Of a stretch of 64,000 nt of DNA, positions 45,776 through 58,094 are shown in pieces (the stretch's first letter is position 1; every line of letters begins with the position of its first letter). The stretch comes from Haemonchus contortus. Lineage: Eukaryota > Nematoda > Chromadorea > Rhabditida > Trichostrongylidae. The notes beneath the pieces are model-generated. The model saw nothing but the letters and a program-made list of their open reading frames with translations. It had not been told where the DNA came from and made no database searches. The stretch lies in contig LS997565.1 of the NCBI GenBank assembly GCA_000469685.2, positions 30,784,645-30,848,644 of the forward strand. Direction: 5' to 3'. The position numbers and the translations under genes were made by a program.

Positions 45776-46454
45776 CTTAGCGCGTTATATATAGTAGGAA
45801 ATTTTTGATCATAGCTCCGCCCACTTTGTTGCCAACCCCGCCCACTTCGAGGATTTGGCCACATTTGTTCCATTACCTCCAACCACTTTTTCCCGCATTC
45901 TAGAACGTTTCTAACAAAGGCGCATTCCTTCTTGAAAAGTGACTTTCGCCTCAACGCACGCCTCGCCCATCACGGGCGGGGCTTCGCTAAGTTTACGCAA
46001 AAATAGAAGGAGTGAGCAGGGCCCATGCACAAGGCCCTGCTCACTCTTTCTATTTTTTTCCTGGCCTCTGCGCCTTAATTGAATCGAGTTATGAATACAA
46101 AGTACCGCCCATGTTGAGAAAGCTCCGCCCACAGCACGTGGGTCTTCTCCACCTGGTTTGTTGACGCGATCCTCACCTTTGAACATTTTCTCCGGTATCC
46201 GGACTTTTTCGAAGCAAAAACAAGATGTTTGGCTGTTGGCACCGCCCATTCCGGCACTTGTCCCGCCCCAGGTGGGCGGAGCTCCGCAGAGCTCGTATGT
46301 GCTCTATTAATTTTGTTTCAGGCTCCACCCATCCCGAACTTGTCCCGACCTCCAAAGGTGTTTTTCAGGTAAAACCGGATTGTGTGGCAGACAGACAAAC
46401 ATACATACATACAAACAAACAGACACCAAACTTGTGGATTATATATAGTAGAGA

Positions 46455-47280
46455 TGACTGGGGCCGCATCATCATGGGAAAGGTTGGTACTATCAGTTTC
46501 TGTGAGTTATTTTCACGACGAACAGTTCGCAAAAACTGGATAGTTACGGAACGAATTCGGGTAGTGTCTTGAAGAACTCGCCCGTCACTTTTTCAGGTTG
46601 TAGGTTTTGGTGCGATCTATTTATTATATTTGTGCCCTCGATTGAATTCACCACCAGTTGTATGATGCTAGGTAGCAGCAACTATTATATATAACGTAGT
46701 TCAAATATGAATTGACCTAGATCAAAAGTGAAGATTTATATTCCAATCTTCGGAAGCAGGGCTGGTAGTCCTGACCGCTCAATTGACAATAGGTCTTTCT
46801 TTTCAGGAGTCATAGGGAATAGTCGAGGTTCTGGAAATATTTCACATAGGTGCTTTTGCTTTGATTATGCGACAAACTAACGCTTTTCACCCGCTATCAG
46901 CGAAACGATAATTGTACCGCTTTTTTGAATTGGTGCAAAGGATGGTTTCAATCTTATCACAGTCGTTTAGCCGCAGCGAGACATAATTGGTTATTAGAAG
47001 TTTGTTCGGGGCCGATATCCAACTTTTACAAAATGAGAGCTCCACATTGTGTTTCGACTCGTCCTTCTTAGAAAAGGTGTTTCCAAAGCTTGGTTGATGT
47101 TTTAACTTTGAGGTTCACTGAGTGTTTCCCAACATCTTATTCTTGCGGGTAATCGCGTATTATAATTAACTCCACTAATCGCGTGGCACGTTCTTACTCT
47201 ACTTTAGGGGAAGACAAGCTGGCTCACTCTTCAATAAGTATCTGGTTACAGTGGTACATGAACTGAATTTCCAGCTAAAG
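46455..47280. promoter_or_regulatory. upstream region of the GDP-fucose transporter gene
   Basis: About 0.8 kb with no domain or repeat recognised. It ends AACTGAATTTCCAGCTAAAG before the ATG; TTTCCAG at 47267-47273 is a possible trans-splice acceptor. Confidence 0.35.
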
Positions 47281-50200
47281 ATGTCTGACGATAAAGAAGA
47301 ATCCAAGATGGAGCGTTATTTGAAAGTTATTACTGCAGTAAGCGCGTATTGGTGAGTACCATGTTTGTATAATCTTTCCATTAGTTTTTGATAGCATTGC
47401 CTTCACACGATTGGTTGAAAGTTTTGAATCGTTGGTGTAAGCAGAGCTTTATGTATCTTTATACGCTACTGTTTTTTCTAGGGTTCTCTTCTTCAAGATT
47501 ATTCCGTTTGTATTGGACTCACCTCAGTATTGGACTCAGTGCTGGAAAAGCCTGAACTTTGAGGACAAAGCTTTGCGGAGATGTACTTGTAAGGTGGGGG
47601 GGGGGACTGCTCATACAACAACTTCGAGTGGCGTTTCCATGCAAGAGATGTAATTGATGTATTGAGTTGTTCGGAAAAATCCCAACGTTCAACGCATTGA
47701 CCCTATTAGCAGTTCCCAGTGATCCGAGTGAATTAACGAGGTTAAAATATATAAGTGGTACATTAGTTATATTATTTATTAAATTGGTACAGGGTTGTCA
47801 AGCCTTAAGATTCTTTGATTTCTCGCCTAAAATTTTGCTTCCACGAAGGTAAAAACGTCTTTCACAGGCGAGAGTGTGAGCTCGCTCCTCTTCCAAATTG
47901 ATATCATATTTCAGGGTTTGCTCTATAGGACTAGTATTTTTGAACAAATATCTCCTGAGCAGCAGCGATCTACAGGTTGTAATAAAAATTCATCTATTTG
48001 TTAAGCTTGGGCAATACTTTGCTCTTTTTTCAGCTGAACGCCCCCCTCTTCGTTACATGGTACCAATGTGTCGTAACCGTTGGCCTTTGCTTCTTATTAT
48101 CATTCTTGTCCAAGAGTCTTCCGCATGTAATAACATTTCCTCGTATGACACTTGATGCGAAAATCAGCAGAGAGGTACGTTCCCTTCTAAATCTGGAACA
48201 GTCGATATAAAATTCGTGTATGGATTTGACTTATTTCACTGAACTAGAGTATACTTCTTGCTCTCGTTTTAGTCATCCTAGAAACAACTAATAGTGTGAT
48301 ACACTGGGATATTTAGGCAAGAATGTTTTACTCATTCAAACTAAAGCTTTTGTCCCAAAGCTTGAAGAAAGCTGCAGAAAGCTACTTCATTTCCAAACTA
48401 GTAACTATCTTTCTGTGGCAAAGAATTGGCTTTAAAACGCCTCTTTTTGTAGGTTCTTCCGCTGTCATTGGTGTTTGTTGGAATGATTGCATTCAATAAT
48501 CTTTGCCTTAAACATGTTGGCGTATCATTCTACTATCTAGGACGTTGCCTCACAACTGTATTTAATGTGGTGAGTGGGGTATTCTTAACCTTGTCATATA
48601 TAATACTTTTGGCTTTTAGACTTCACTAATCGTAATGTTTAGGTGTGCACTTATTTGATTTTGGGTCAGAGAACCTCTCTACGAGCTATAGGCTGCTGTT
48701 TTCTTATAGTAGCAGGATTCCTTATGGGTGTCGACCAAGAGGATGCCTCAGGTGAGCATAATAAGTTCGAAGAAAATCATAGTATCAAGAAATACTGTTT
48801 AAAAACGCCAAATCAATGCGTTTGATGAAAAATACATGGAGCCATTGCTATATATCGCAATGAAAAATCCTATTGACAATTAGCGTACAGGGACAAGTCA
48901 GCGTCCTGAATTGTCATCCAATTTTCTTACCAAGGGATCGAAGTCTTACACAGGTCTTTACGGGGATTTATCTTTTAAGGTTTCATTAATACAGCCAGCG
49001 ATTTCCATTCGCATTATTTTTTTCTGCTCTTTAAACTTCAAATTGTTCTCCTTAGTTCAAACTATTTCTGACAACTGTATATCACGACCGATTATCACGA
49101 AGTGCCAAAGAGACAAAAAATAAAGTTATACGTCAACCTGTTTATGTGGCAATAGGTATAACGTCATCAGCTTAACTTCCGTCTCGGCTCCAGAGGAATA
49201 CTTAGCGTAGTAGTGAACCTGGTATGAAATAGGACCAACCAACCAGTTACTCAACCAACCTTTTTTCCATCTCAAAATTTGGAAAAAAAAGTTGTCCACA
49301 GTGTGTCTTAATTACTTAGGAACTCTTAAGTTAAGTTAAGTTGGTAAGTAAAGGTCCATTTCTCAGCAAAAAAAGTTCTTGTTGACCGTTCCAAGGAATT
49401 GATGTTATCGATTAGATGACGACATCATCGAAGTTCCCTAGTAGATAGCTCGTAATGATCGAATCTTTTCCGCTTGTTCAATAGTGCTCACACTCAGCCG
49501 TTGATTTTGCTCCTTGAAAGCCAAACAGCTCCATGACTGCGTTCATCAGTCTCCTTGAGTTCTCGACTTAATTGGTATGTTTTGTGGGCTACTATTCAAA
49601 GGCATAGTTCACGGTAATTTTGAGTACTTGTTCAAGACGAGTAATGGAAGTGGTAGTCTATTCAGTGCAAAAGAGGCGAAGAGAATGCGGAAATTGGCTT
49701 ATTCAGAGAAATATGAAAAAAAGAAGGAAGATTAGGGGTTGGACGAGAATGTGGCGACAATAGTTGCATGGGAGGGGTCATTCGGACGAGTTATCCTAGC
49801 GTGTGTACCATTGCGTACAGCAATCTACAGTAAGCTATCTGCGTGAAACGTGTGCGTTCTATCGTGAAAGGTACCTACACAGGCTCTCCGTCTTTGGGTA
49901 TGTACATCGACTAATCCGGTTTCGTTGCCCTTATGGCGCCATATTCAAGCTCTTTTTCGACCCGGTAGCGCCCCTTGTGCTAGCTATGGGGCTCAGAACC
50001 ACCCTTGAGTGAAGTTCAGAAACCGTTTTCATCATATTCATGCCTTCAGCAATTTGTTCTCATATGTTGGAAATTATAAAAAAAAATTAAATTCATCAAT
50101 ATAAGGTTCAGCTCGACTTCTTCAACAAATTGCAGCGGAAAAGTGTTAACATCAACAGGCTCTATTTAAGCCCTTCATTCCTTCACATTGGTTTGAGACA

Positions 50201-52941
50201 ATGAAACTTTTTGCCTCTGCCGTGTCCGTAAGCTTAGCCTAACATCCAGTAGATGACTAATTCTGGCGTTGATAGTGTTTTTGAGAAACGGTTCTTGTGC
50301 GGAAGACTCAGCACAGAGGGCTAAGTAAACCGTTGCAGATTTGTTGAAGATCTTACTCATCTATGGTGTAGCTATGCCCTTAGGATATTTTTATATGGCG
50401 TACTGAGAAAAGCAATGAAAAAAGAAAGAGAACCAAACTTTCGACAATGACTTGCACCCACTGGGGTCTCTTCACGACTACGTATCAACCGAATAGGCGC
50501 GTAAAAATCCATGCAAGGGAAACGTCAGCAACTCTGAAAGAGGCATTCTGCAAATTTGGAAAGCAAGTCTGGGATCATTGTTCAGCAACACTGCTATAAC
50601 GTTTTCCATGTTGAGAGTATTCTCTTCGACTTGAATTTTGTTTAGGGTCTCTTTCTGTTCTCGGAGTTGTATACGGTGTTTTGGCGTCGCTTTGTGTTGC
50701 ATTAAATGCCATCTATACGCAAAGGTACGTTTATATGCATTGCTCTTATATAAATACTTGGTCAATGAACAGGCTGGTTAATGCTTGGTATAGTCTTGAG
50801 TAATTCGATTATAGTTCTCTTCCAATTGTTGGAGATTCTATTTGGCGACTAACGATGTACAACAATCTCAACGCTATAATCCTTTTTCTGCCTTTCATGC
50901 TTTTTTTGTAAGTTGTTTTGTTAATGAAAAAGATCTCATCTATAAACTGCCTATTAGTGTTGTTGATAAGGTGTTCGTTTCAGTGGAGAGTTCGGCGAGC
51001 TGTTCTACTTTCCCAGGTTGTTTAGCCCGGTGTTTTGGATGTGGATGTCATTGTCTGGTATATTTGGTTTCCTCATGGGATACGTTACTGGTTGGCAGAT
51101 CCAGGTATGTCACTGTGGTCAACAGATTACAGAAACACCTTCTTAACGGGTGTCCCGCATTTCGTGAATACCCTAATATGAAATGTTCTACTTCCCTTCT
51201 ATTATCAGGACGTCGTACACATATATTACAAATTTTCCTTAACCGTTCATCTTACTCCACCAACTTCGGGTGCCCTCTTTCTAGCAAATTAAACTATCAC
51301 AAACTATTACCTAGCCCGGTTTAATCAAGGTCTTGGTGCTGATTCTGGGGTGCGTTGCGGTTCTGTCGCCAATTCAAGCTTCGCTCGCGACCCGCGACCT
51401 ATTACGATTGAGATTTATACCTTTTGCACGGCTGTGCAGGAGCAAATCCTACGGCCTTATAGTTCCTGAGCCGCAAAAGCGCAGCTACCAAATGAATTAG
51501 CCTCTAGAACAAGCAGTGAGCTTTCTGTGCTTCCACAGTGATGAAAATCATACGAACTTCAAAGGAGACCAGTTGGGGCCAAGTTTAGGTGTGAAAATAT
51601 ACAATTATTGTCCACTTAACAAATAGCGAGAGCTCCGCTGCGGAATCGAGCTCACTAATTGATAGCACTGAGTATATCGTAGAACAGAAATGTTCCATTG
51701 AAGTGAGTAGCCTGATTGGATGCTATAGCAGTCTGAAAGAAGTTGATGTCACAGGTCTACGGCACCTAAATTCGAGGCCAACTAGGCTGAGAATACGGCA
51801 TTCGAGCAGAGTGCGACCTTTTTTACAATTAGTGAATTCAGATAGCAATTGAACTGGGCGAATATGTTAACATACCGAAACTTCCTATCTTTTTCAGGCT
51901 ACTTCTGCTCTTACCCACAACATATCGGGGACAGCTAAGGCCGCTGCTCAGACTGTGATGGCGGTACTGTACTTTTCAGAGATCAAGACTTTCATGTGGT
52001 TTGTTTTCATCATTCATTTTTTGTTAGTCTCAATGCATTACATGTCGCTAATAATCTCGCCGGTTGTTAAAAGAAAGACTAGGTAGGATCTAGACTATTT
52101 ACCTTACCATTCCGTAGATGGAACGGTTCACATGGACCGCATTGTGTCATGAAGCTTCGGAGCCAGATACTTATTGGTTGTGATCGTGACCCACCGGATT
52201 TGCATTTTTGTTGAGTAAATTGTAAGCTAAACTGTGGGTATCAACTCTACCGTTTCACCATAGGTAATATCTCCAATGTTCTCGTTTCATGGAAGTCGAG
52301 AATTAATTTTCTTGTGGAAATGTGGAAGCGTTATAGCGTTAACTGAAAACACTTCGTTAGGCGGATATACGACAAGGTTCTCCTCAGATGATCGTCTTTC
52401 GAGCTCTTAAATTTGGCCAGCCATCATTTTCTTCCTCAGAATGCTCTTGTCTCCGTTTCATCTTCTCTTGTTGCTGCTTTACTTCTTTCTTAATACAGTT
52501 GTAGATGTGCGCACTGAAAACACTGAGAAAACGGGGAACTTCTAGTCGACAACCTGTTAGAGTTATGAGCTCTCATGGTATCCAAATGAAGTCGTCCGCG
52601 TTGTGTCCAAGTTTCAGCTCGGCGACCGCGTTGGCGACTTTGGGTTCATATGCCCATGACTTTGCGGCGAACGCTCTCACTAGTATGTTGATATGTTACT
52701 GACTTCGAGGATAATGTTCAGGTGGACGAGTAATGGTATTGTTCTGTTCGGGTCAGCAGCTTATACTTACGTGAAGAAGCAGGAAATGGACAAAAAGGTA
52801 AGTTTATAGCGCAAAAGTGAGCAGAACTTGTGTTTTCCGTTTTCGGATCCGTCTCACGGCTTTTAGGTTGGGCTCAAGAAGTCAATGGATAGACGGCCAC
52901 TGCTGACTGCTAAAGCGGATGACGATGAAGGTGTTGTATAA
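47281..52941 (+). CDS. slc35c1: GDP-fucose transporter, SLC35C1 family
   Basis: Eleven exons join with no phase error: 47281-47351, 47915-47975, 48034-48174, 48453-48569, 48643-48751, 50646-50724, 50815-50907, 50984-51104, 51898-51998, 52722-52797 and 52867-52941 (TAA). They give 347 residues (human SLC35C1 is about 364). Diagnostic blocks in order are [144 protein letters not shown] and [20 protein letters not shown]. It should be a ten-helix Golgi antiporter exchanging GDP-fucose for GMP, feeding fucosyltransferases. The exon 9 donor is GTTTGT. Intron 5 is 1.9 kb. AATAAA lies at 53366. Confidence 0.95.
48752..50645 (+). other. long intron 5 of the GDP-fucose transporter
   Basis: About 1.9 kb with no recognisable repeat or gene. 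The small open frames inside are taken as chance. Confidence 0.6.
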
Positions 52942-53365
52942 TGCTTTTGTAGGTTTTACTCAGTCGATTTTTCTTATGAATTTCACTTTGGAGCACTTTT
53001 CTTTTTGAGATCTAAATTATTACGTTGAAACTTTCAGTACCTTTGTCTATGTGCAATTTCATTTGTTCATACCTGTGTATTGCCCATTCGTTGTACATAT
53101 CATACAAAACCTTTAAGTCCAAAGCTTTCATTGTTGTGTTCTAATCATGTTACCTCTGTGATATTTATACTAACTGGAGCTGGTTTAATACAACTTTAAT
53201 ATAGATTTTCTGGTTCAAAGTAGCTGTCCACTTTTGGATCCTGTATTATTCGTGGATTCGTGGACCAATTTTTGGAATGATGCAAATTTTGGTGATGGCT
53301 TTTGCAAGGAAAGCAAACATTTCCAGAAACCTCTAACGTTTTACGACTTTCATCTCTACGAAGCA

Positions 53366-53371
53366 AATAAA
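53366..53371 (+). promoter_or_regulatory. polyadenylation signal candidate of the GDP-fucose transporter
   Basis: AATAAA occurs 425 bases after the TAA. Confidence 0.4.
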
Positions 53372-53896
53372 ACATTTCTGATTGTTTAATTTTTGAGCGG
53401 GAGTAGCCAGTGTAACGCGGGTGTTACGAACCTTCACATGGGCTTCAGCAGCCTGGCATAACTAGGCGAAGGCAACTAGTAATCAATACCTTCAATACCT
53501 CAGATTGTATGTACCAATGTGTCGAGTGATGGTAATAGCTTTGCCAGAGTCGTCTATGATTACTGGCAGTCGGTAAGTCATGTAGCAGCTGATAGCGGCT
53601 GATTTAAGAGAAACGTGACTCCTCTTCGAGTCGTCAATCTTGTTCAATGTGAAGTTGTAAGTTGTAATAACAATTGAATAGCCATGTATGAACAAAATCT
53701 CGGTTCCTTATATGGAGCTGACTTTAACTGGTTCCTATCACTGCCAGTGCTACTTTTGTCAACCTACACTGTCATCCCGTCTTATCGTCTTTGTTTGCCT
53801 ACACTCAAGGCCACGACGTGAATATGAATCAAACTTTTGAGCTGACTGAATCTTGCCCTTTGAGGCGGTGTAAATTGATGGCTAGGAACATCATAT
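53372..53896. other. no gene recognised
   Basis: Spacer between the transporter 3' end and the LTR-like repeat. I see nothing specific. Confidence 0.4.
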
Positions 53897-54787
53897 AGTA
53901 ATCTGGTTTGGAAATGCATGCACCGCTAACCTCTCATGCTTCTACGACACACACTTTTGAATATAACGTTTATCATTATGAGCAGAAAATGTGGAGAGTC
54001 CGGTCGTTTGCGTAGCAGAGATCAGCGAATATGCTGGTGAGGCGCTGACGTTGGAAGACGCGGTGCCTAGAGGTGAGGTGCAGAGGTGCGTCGGCAATTT
54101 AGGCGTACTTGATCGTCGGACGACGGCTGTATTCGTTGAGAAGCTGTCGGCGAACCTTGAATACGCGTGATGAGGTGATGAGGTGAGTCATGAAAACAGG
54201 GAACTAACATTCCCATGCGCAAGTGCAAAACAATCTTGCACAATGAAAGGAAAAGCGACTCTCTTTGATCTACACCCCCACTACCAACTAAAACCCGGGT
54301 AACGGAACTTCTCCCCTATCGCGGCATTCTCCCTTGCGGCATGCGTCAAATTTCACTGCAATTACCGTACTCCCGCCAATCGATAGGACGCGGAATTTTT
54401 CCTTGACTGGCTTGCTTTTTCATTGGATTTTATCGTTTTTTCTTCTGTTTCTTTTTAATTTTCATGTTTATTAGACTTGATTAATTAAAATGACTCCTCT
54501 TATATAAACGACGATCAATACCGCATTGAAATTGAAGGGAGCGGCCAGCCAATTCAAATAATTAAAGGACTCCCTACCTCACAAATTGCGCGCTGCAATC
54601 TTCCATCGCAATAATGCGACAGGCGGCGGGTGCGGCGTGTGCGACGCCGTGTTAGGGGAGAAGTTCCCGGACCCACTAAAACCCTACTCAGCTGATAAGA
54701 TCTCACTTCTCAAACTTTTCCTTCCTTAACAGTCGACGTTTTTCACGCGTTCTTGCCCTCAAGACTACGGTCACTATTCCACTTACA
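53897..54787 (-). repeat. LTR-like direct repeat, copy 1 (contains a MITE)
   Basis: It is collinear with 61179-61631: AGTAATCTGG, GTAGAGATCAGCGA-like, GAACCTTGAATACGCGTGATGA, AACTAACAT..CCCATG, CTACACCCCCA, CTACTCAGCTG, AGATCTCA and CGGTCACT.TTCCAC. Without the inserted MITE and one duplicate it is about 503 bp. On the minus strand it begins TGTAAGTGGAA, with the TG usual for an LTR start. It would be the 3' LTR of a minus-strand element. Confidence 0.6.
54297..54674. mobile_element. MULE-like MITE, family A copy 4
   Basis: The ends are GGGTAACGGAACTTCTCCCC and GGGGAGAAGTTCCCGGACCC. The 10-bp direct repeat ACTAAAACCC is perfect (54287-54296 and 54675-54684). It is inverted relative to the copy at 37054. 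The paralogous repeat at 61179 lacks it and shows the undisturbed site GGCTAGAACTCTACTCAGCTG-like, at about 61531. Confidence 0.95.
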
Positions 54788-56252
54788 GCTGGAGATGGGG
54801 ACGGTGAAGGAAAGCGAAAAGTTCACCTTTCAATCTGGAAAACGGGAAGCGACCCGTCTGTTCCAGAAGATCTGTAAGAGCCGTTGCTTGTAAATGGCAC
54901 TTCGATTGCAGTAGGACAAGCCTGCCGAAGGCTTTTCGTAACCTAAAACAAACTGACCATGGCGGCATCAAGATAAAGCGACGTTGAGACGGTGCGGATC
55001 ATTACGGGATTCTCCGCGCGAGGGGTCGAATCCTGTCAGAGTCGTGAGACATATGACGATGTCCTTTTCGCGGCCTTGCACAGAATCAACTCAGTGTAGG
55101 TCAACGGCTCATGCGCTAGGGAACAGCGCTAGGGCTCGGGATTATTTGTAATGGAAGACTATGATGGCGATTGATGCGATGTGATTGTTCTTGCGTAGAA
55201 CGCTGTTAACAATCAGACGACAATCTCCGGCTTCGGCTGCGTTTTTATGCAAACCGCTAATTGATATAGTTGACTTTTCGGGAACATCAGCAGGAATGGC
55301 AGAAGTGGGTTCCGACATCGAACCATTGAGAAGAAGACTTGGCGATATCCGGCCTGTATTCCGTTGGCGAGTTGATTGTTGTAAAATACCAGTTTAGGGA
55401 AATCATTCAACAGCGGGTGAGCTCGCAAGGTTGTGGTCGGAGAAGCAACTGGACTCCTCTATCCAACAGAACGTTTATCACGCTCTCTGCGCCGAACCGT
55501 GCCGGGATAGATGAGCGTGGGCATCGAGCAAGGGGTTTTAACTGGCGTATATCACCGATTTAGATGTGTCGGATCTGCGGTGGGTGGGTAGTTAAAACGA
55601 CTAGAGCGGGCTCCGGAACCTGCGAAGAATCGTCGCCGACGAGTGCGTTGAACGAGTCGAACTAGCCATAAAAATACCATTTGCGGGGATGGAGTTGAGG
55701 AAAGCTGCTGTTGTAATCAAACGGCTGCGAGAGGAACTACGTCAAACATGAACCTCATGGCATCTGTAGTCAAATCCGAGATGTCGCGTTCTGTGAGACG
55801 ATATTCGTCATGTTCTCCTTCGGATAATTCTACAGCGAAGTCATGATCAAACATGAAAAGTTCTCACAGTCCACGACCACTCTTAAACTTGAGGCAGGTC
55901 GGGAGTGCTCCCGGAAAAATCCGTCTGCGTAATCTACAGGAAGGGGCTTTAAGACAGTGCGCGAGTAAATGGGCGTCTGCGGAGCTCCTTCGATAAGAGC
56001 GTAGTCAGACACATAATAGAGTACGTCGGTGTGACGGTAATCGCCTAAGCGTAATGGATTATTGGTGAACTGCGCAACTGCCGTGTCTGTTGACGTGGTG
56101 GCGATGACGCACTCTTTGAACTTGTAATAGGTACGGGCGGCGATGAGGGCTTCCCTGAGCCAAACGCGGCTTGAATGGCAGGAATCGGGAGTTAGCGTTT
56201 ACTACTGCTGCGACTTGATCTTGTGGGAGTGTAAAAGATCAGCCTCCTTATA

Positions 56253-57425
56253 TTAACTATACCGGCAATATTGCAGTTATATCGAGTATAGTCGTTTAAC
56301 CTCTTCGTTACTATATTCTTGCCACAACCACAGCTACACGACCGAATACCGGGACTTTATTGCGTCAAGCGACACCTCAAACTTGCGTAATTAAACCTTA
56401 TGAATGAGAGAATAACAAATACATACAAGGGCAGGAACTATCTAAAGGCACAAATCGTTGAGGATATTGCTTATCGATACGAGATGTGAGCACAAAGCGA
56501 AAGAGGGTAAATGAGTGCGTATGATATTTAATCAGCGTATAAAGCACAAGAAATTAAATGAACATTCCTCAAGCGTAATAAAGAGCGATATAAGGAGCGT
56601 AATAGAGAGCGATATAAAAGGCGTGATAGAAGCATCGAGAACATCAAAGATAGCTGGCCTTGTACTCGTTCTGACATGCTTATATACGCGAGGCTTATAT
56701 CGAGCCTCGCCCGAAGGCTATGTGGCATTTTGTTCAGTGAGAAAGGTGAGATAAGGAATGAGAAAGTTGGGATGTGGAATGAGAAAGTCGAGATAAGGAA
56801 ATGTTTATAGTCGCGCACGGCTCGATGCGCCCAGATTGCAATGTGAACCGTGTTACAATAGCAGTAAAGAAACTAAAGTCGTGAGATACATAGCTGATGA
56901 CTGACGACTCGGCTGGACCACGGCGGCTCTTTTGTTTGGTTCGTGGTTGCACTCGTGTAGTCCTTAGCCAGCTGCGAGACGTCATTGTACCCTGTGCGGT
57001 CTGTCAGCTGAAGTCAAGTCACTTTTCATGTGTTATGAGTCATGGTCAAGATGATTGATTTAATGAAGAAATTAGTCGGCGGAGGTGGTGTAGTGACAAG
57101 TGGCGCACTGTGTCACACGCACAGTCAGGGGTTCGAATCCCGGATCGATGCCCGCCTAGGCCAACCAAGCCTTCCATTCCTCCGGGGTCGGTGAATTGGT
57201 ACCAGACTCGTCTGGGAGGATTAAAGCACTGACTTGTACATCAGCTGGCCACCGGAAGTCATTGTATAGGCCACATGCGCACTCATTACGCCACTACGAT
57301 TCTGAATGGAAGTCGAGTGTGGGGGCGCATCCCTCAGACGGTATTGACTAACGCCAAAGACTTTATTTTTATATTTATTTTATTATTACTAAAGAAATTA
57401 TAGAAAATCGCGTACTACCGCGGTA
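56253..57425 (-). repeat. inner LTR-like direct repeat, copy 1 (contains a SINE)
   Basis: It is collinear with 58095-58921 from ACTATACC.G/A-CAATATTG through GTCGTTTAACCTC, ATTGCGTCAAGCGACACCTC, TAATCAGCGTATA, AACATTCCTCAAGCG, CTGACGACTCGGCTGGACCA and AAAATCGCGTA. Removing the SINE leaves about 850 bp. The outer borders of the pair carry CCTTATA (56246-56252 and 58922-58928), a possible target duplication. Confidence 0.7.
57075..57391 (+). mobile_element. tRNA-derived SINE, copy 3, with empty-site proof
   Basis: The A box is TGGTGTAGTGACAAGT and the B box GGTTCGAATCCC is perfect. The body is closely similar to copy 2. AAGAAATTA flanks it (57066-57074 and 57392-57400). The sister repeat reads TTTAATGAGGGAGTTATAGAAAATCG at 58880-58905 with no SINE, which confirms the borders. 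The tail is T/A-rich (TTTATTTTTATATTTATTTT). Confidence 0.95.
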
Positions 57426-58094
57426 TTCCCGCCGGCGCCGATGACCGGGAATTAGTGCTGGCGCCGTTATTCGTCAGATAGTTCTTCGATGCGTTGTTAG
57501 TAGCGGTCCGCCTGCTTTTGCGCCTTTTACAGTTTGGCACAGATTTCCAACGCCTGATCAGGTAATTCGCAGAGCGCGGAGTGGTGACTTTTCCTTTTTG
57601 CAGTAAAAGCACTTGACATGGTACATGCGGCACGTGGAGTTCCGTGGACATTGCTCCAAGCGGCGTCCGCATTTCTTCTGATGTTGTACGAGTATGCGTC
57701 TATCCTGAGCCGACGGATCTCACATAGGTGCATGCATTCACTCGGCAGAAAGCGCATGTAATCGGCGGGCGCTGCAGGGCTACCGATCTTGAGAGTCCAC
57801 CGCCGTGGCGTCGCGGGGACAAGTTGGAGGGCTCACTAAGTCCTCCATAATCATGGCTTGCTGAGTTGACGCTCTACGTTCCTCGTGTAGCTCCGCTTCT
57901 ATGACGTGCCTTAGACGTTAGGCTGTCACCACTTCTCTTTGCTCATTTCCTATTTGAACCGCGCGCGGGGGTTCTTCGTTACTCATGTCGTCTCCGTCTG
58001 ATTCTGGTTCTTCTCTCTCGAGCTCTTCTTCCTCGTTCTCTTCTTCATGAGGTTCCTCGGGCTGATCCTGGTCGTGCCGTTGTTGCGCGGTGAT
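57426..58094 (-). pseudogene. gag-like remnant with a frameshifted zinc knuckle
   Basis: On the minus strand it reads MSNEEPPRAVQIGNEQREVV at about 57985, then KCGRRLEQCPRNSTC, VKCFYCKK and, after a frame change, KSHHSALCELPDQALEI (57640-57530). Together the last pieces are the halves of a CCHC knuckle split by a frameshift. Short charged text follows to the border. It is the whole interior left between the inner LTR-like repeats, so most of gag and all of pol are missing. Confidence 0.5.

Larger units (their letters stand above)
43828..45799 (-). mobile_element. Helitron-like element carrying a minisatellite, nested
   Basis: The plus-strand left end is A|CCAGTCGGGCCGCCCGGC and the right end is TAGCGCGTTATATATAGTAGGA at 45799. 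Rejoining the flanks gives AGAGATATAAATTTTTGATC, which matches the uninterrupted AGAGTCATAAATTTTTG module at about 43656, so the borders hold to within a base. The bases beside it are A and A rather than A and T. It holds strong GC hairpins near its 3' end, a 118/145-bp tandem array, and a CA run next to its 5' end. Confidence 0.75.
42413..46454 (-). mobile_element. large Helitron-like element with three later insertions
   Basis: The plus-strand left end is A|CAGTGACTA, interrupted, then TAACGGTACGCTATTGCGTGCGC, a terminal hairpin like the one at 30400. The right end is GGATTATATATAGTAGAGA|T at 46454. The body has the usual modules (TTTTCCCGCATTCTAGAACG, CCCCGCCC boxes, CAGACAAACATAC run). 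It is interrupted by MITE 42422-42846, which itself contains MITE 42530-42786, and by Helitron 43828-45799. Without these the element is about 1.65 kb. It has no coding content. Confidence 0.65.

Noticed and set aside
57075..57180. tRNA gene (good A and B boxes)
   Set aside because: The sequence continues into a ~310-bp body shared by three copies, one with a target duplication and an empty site; it does not fold as a free tRNA gene. It is a SINE head.
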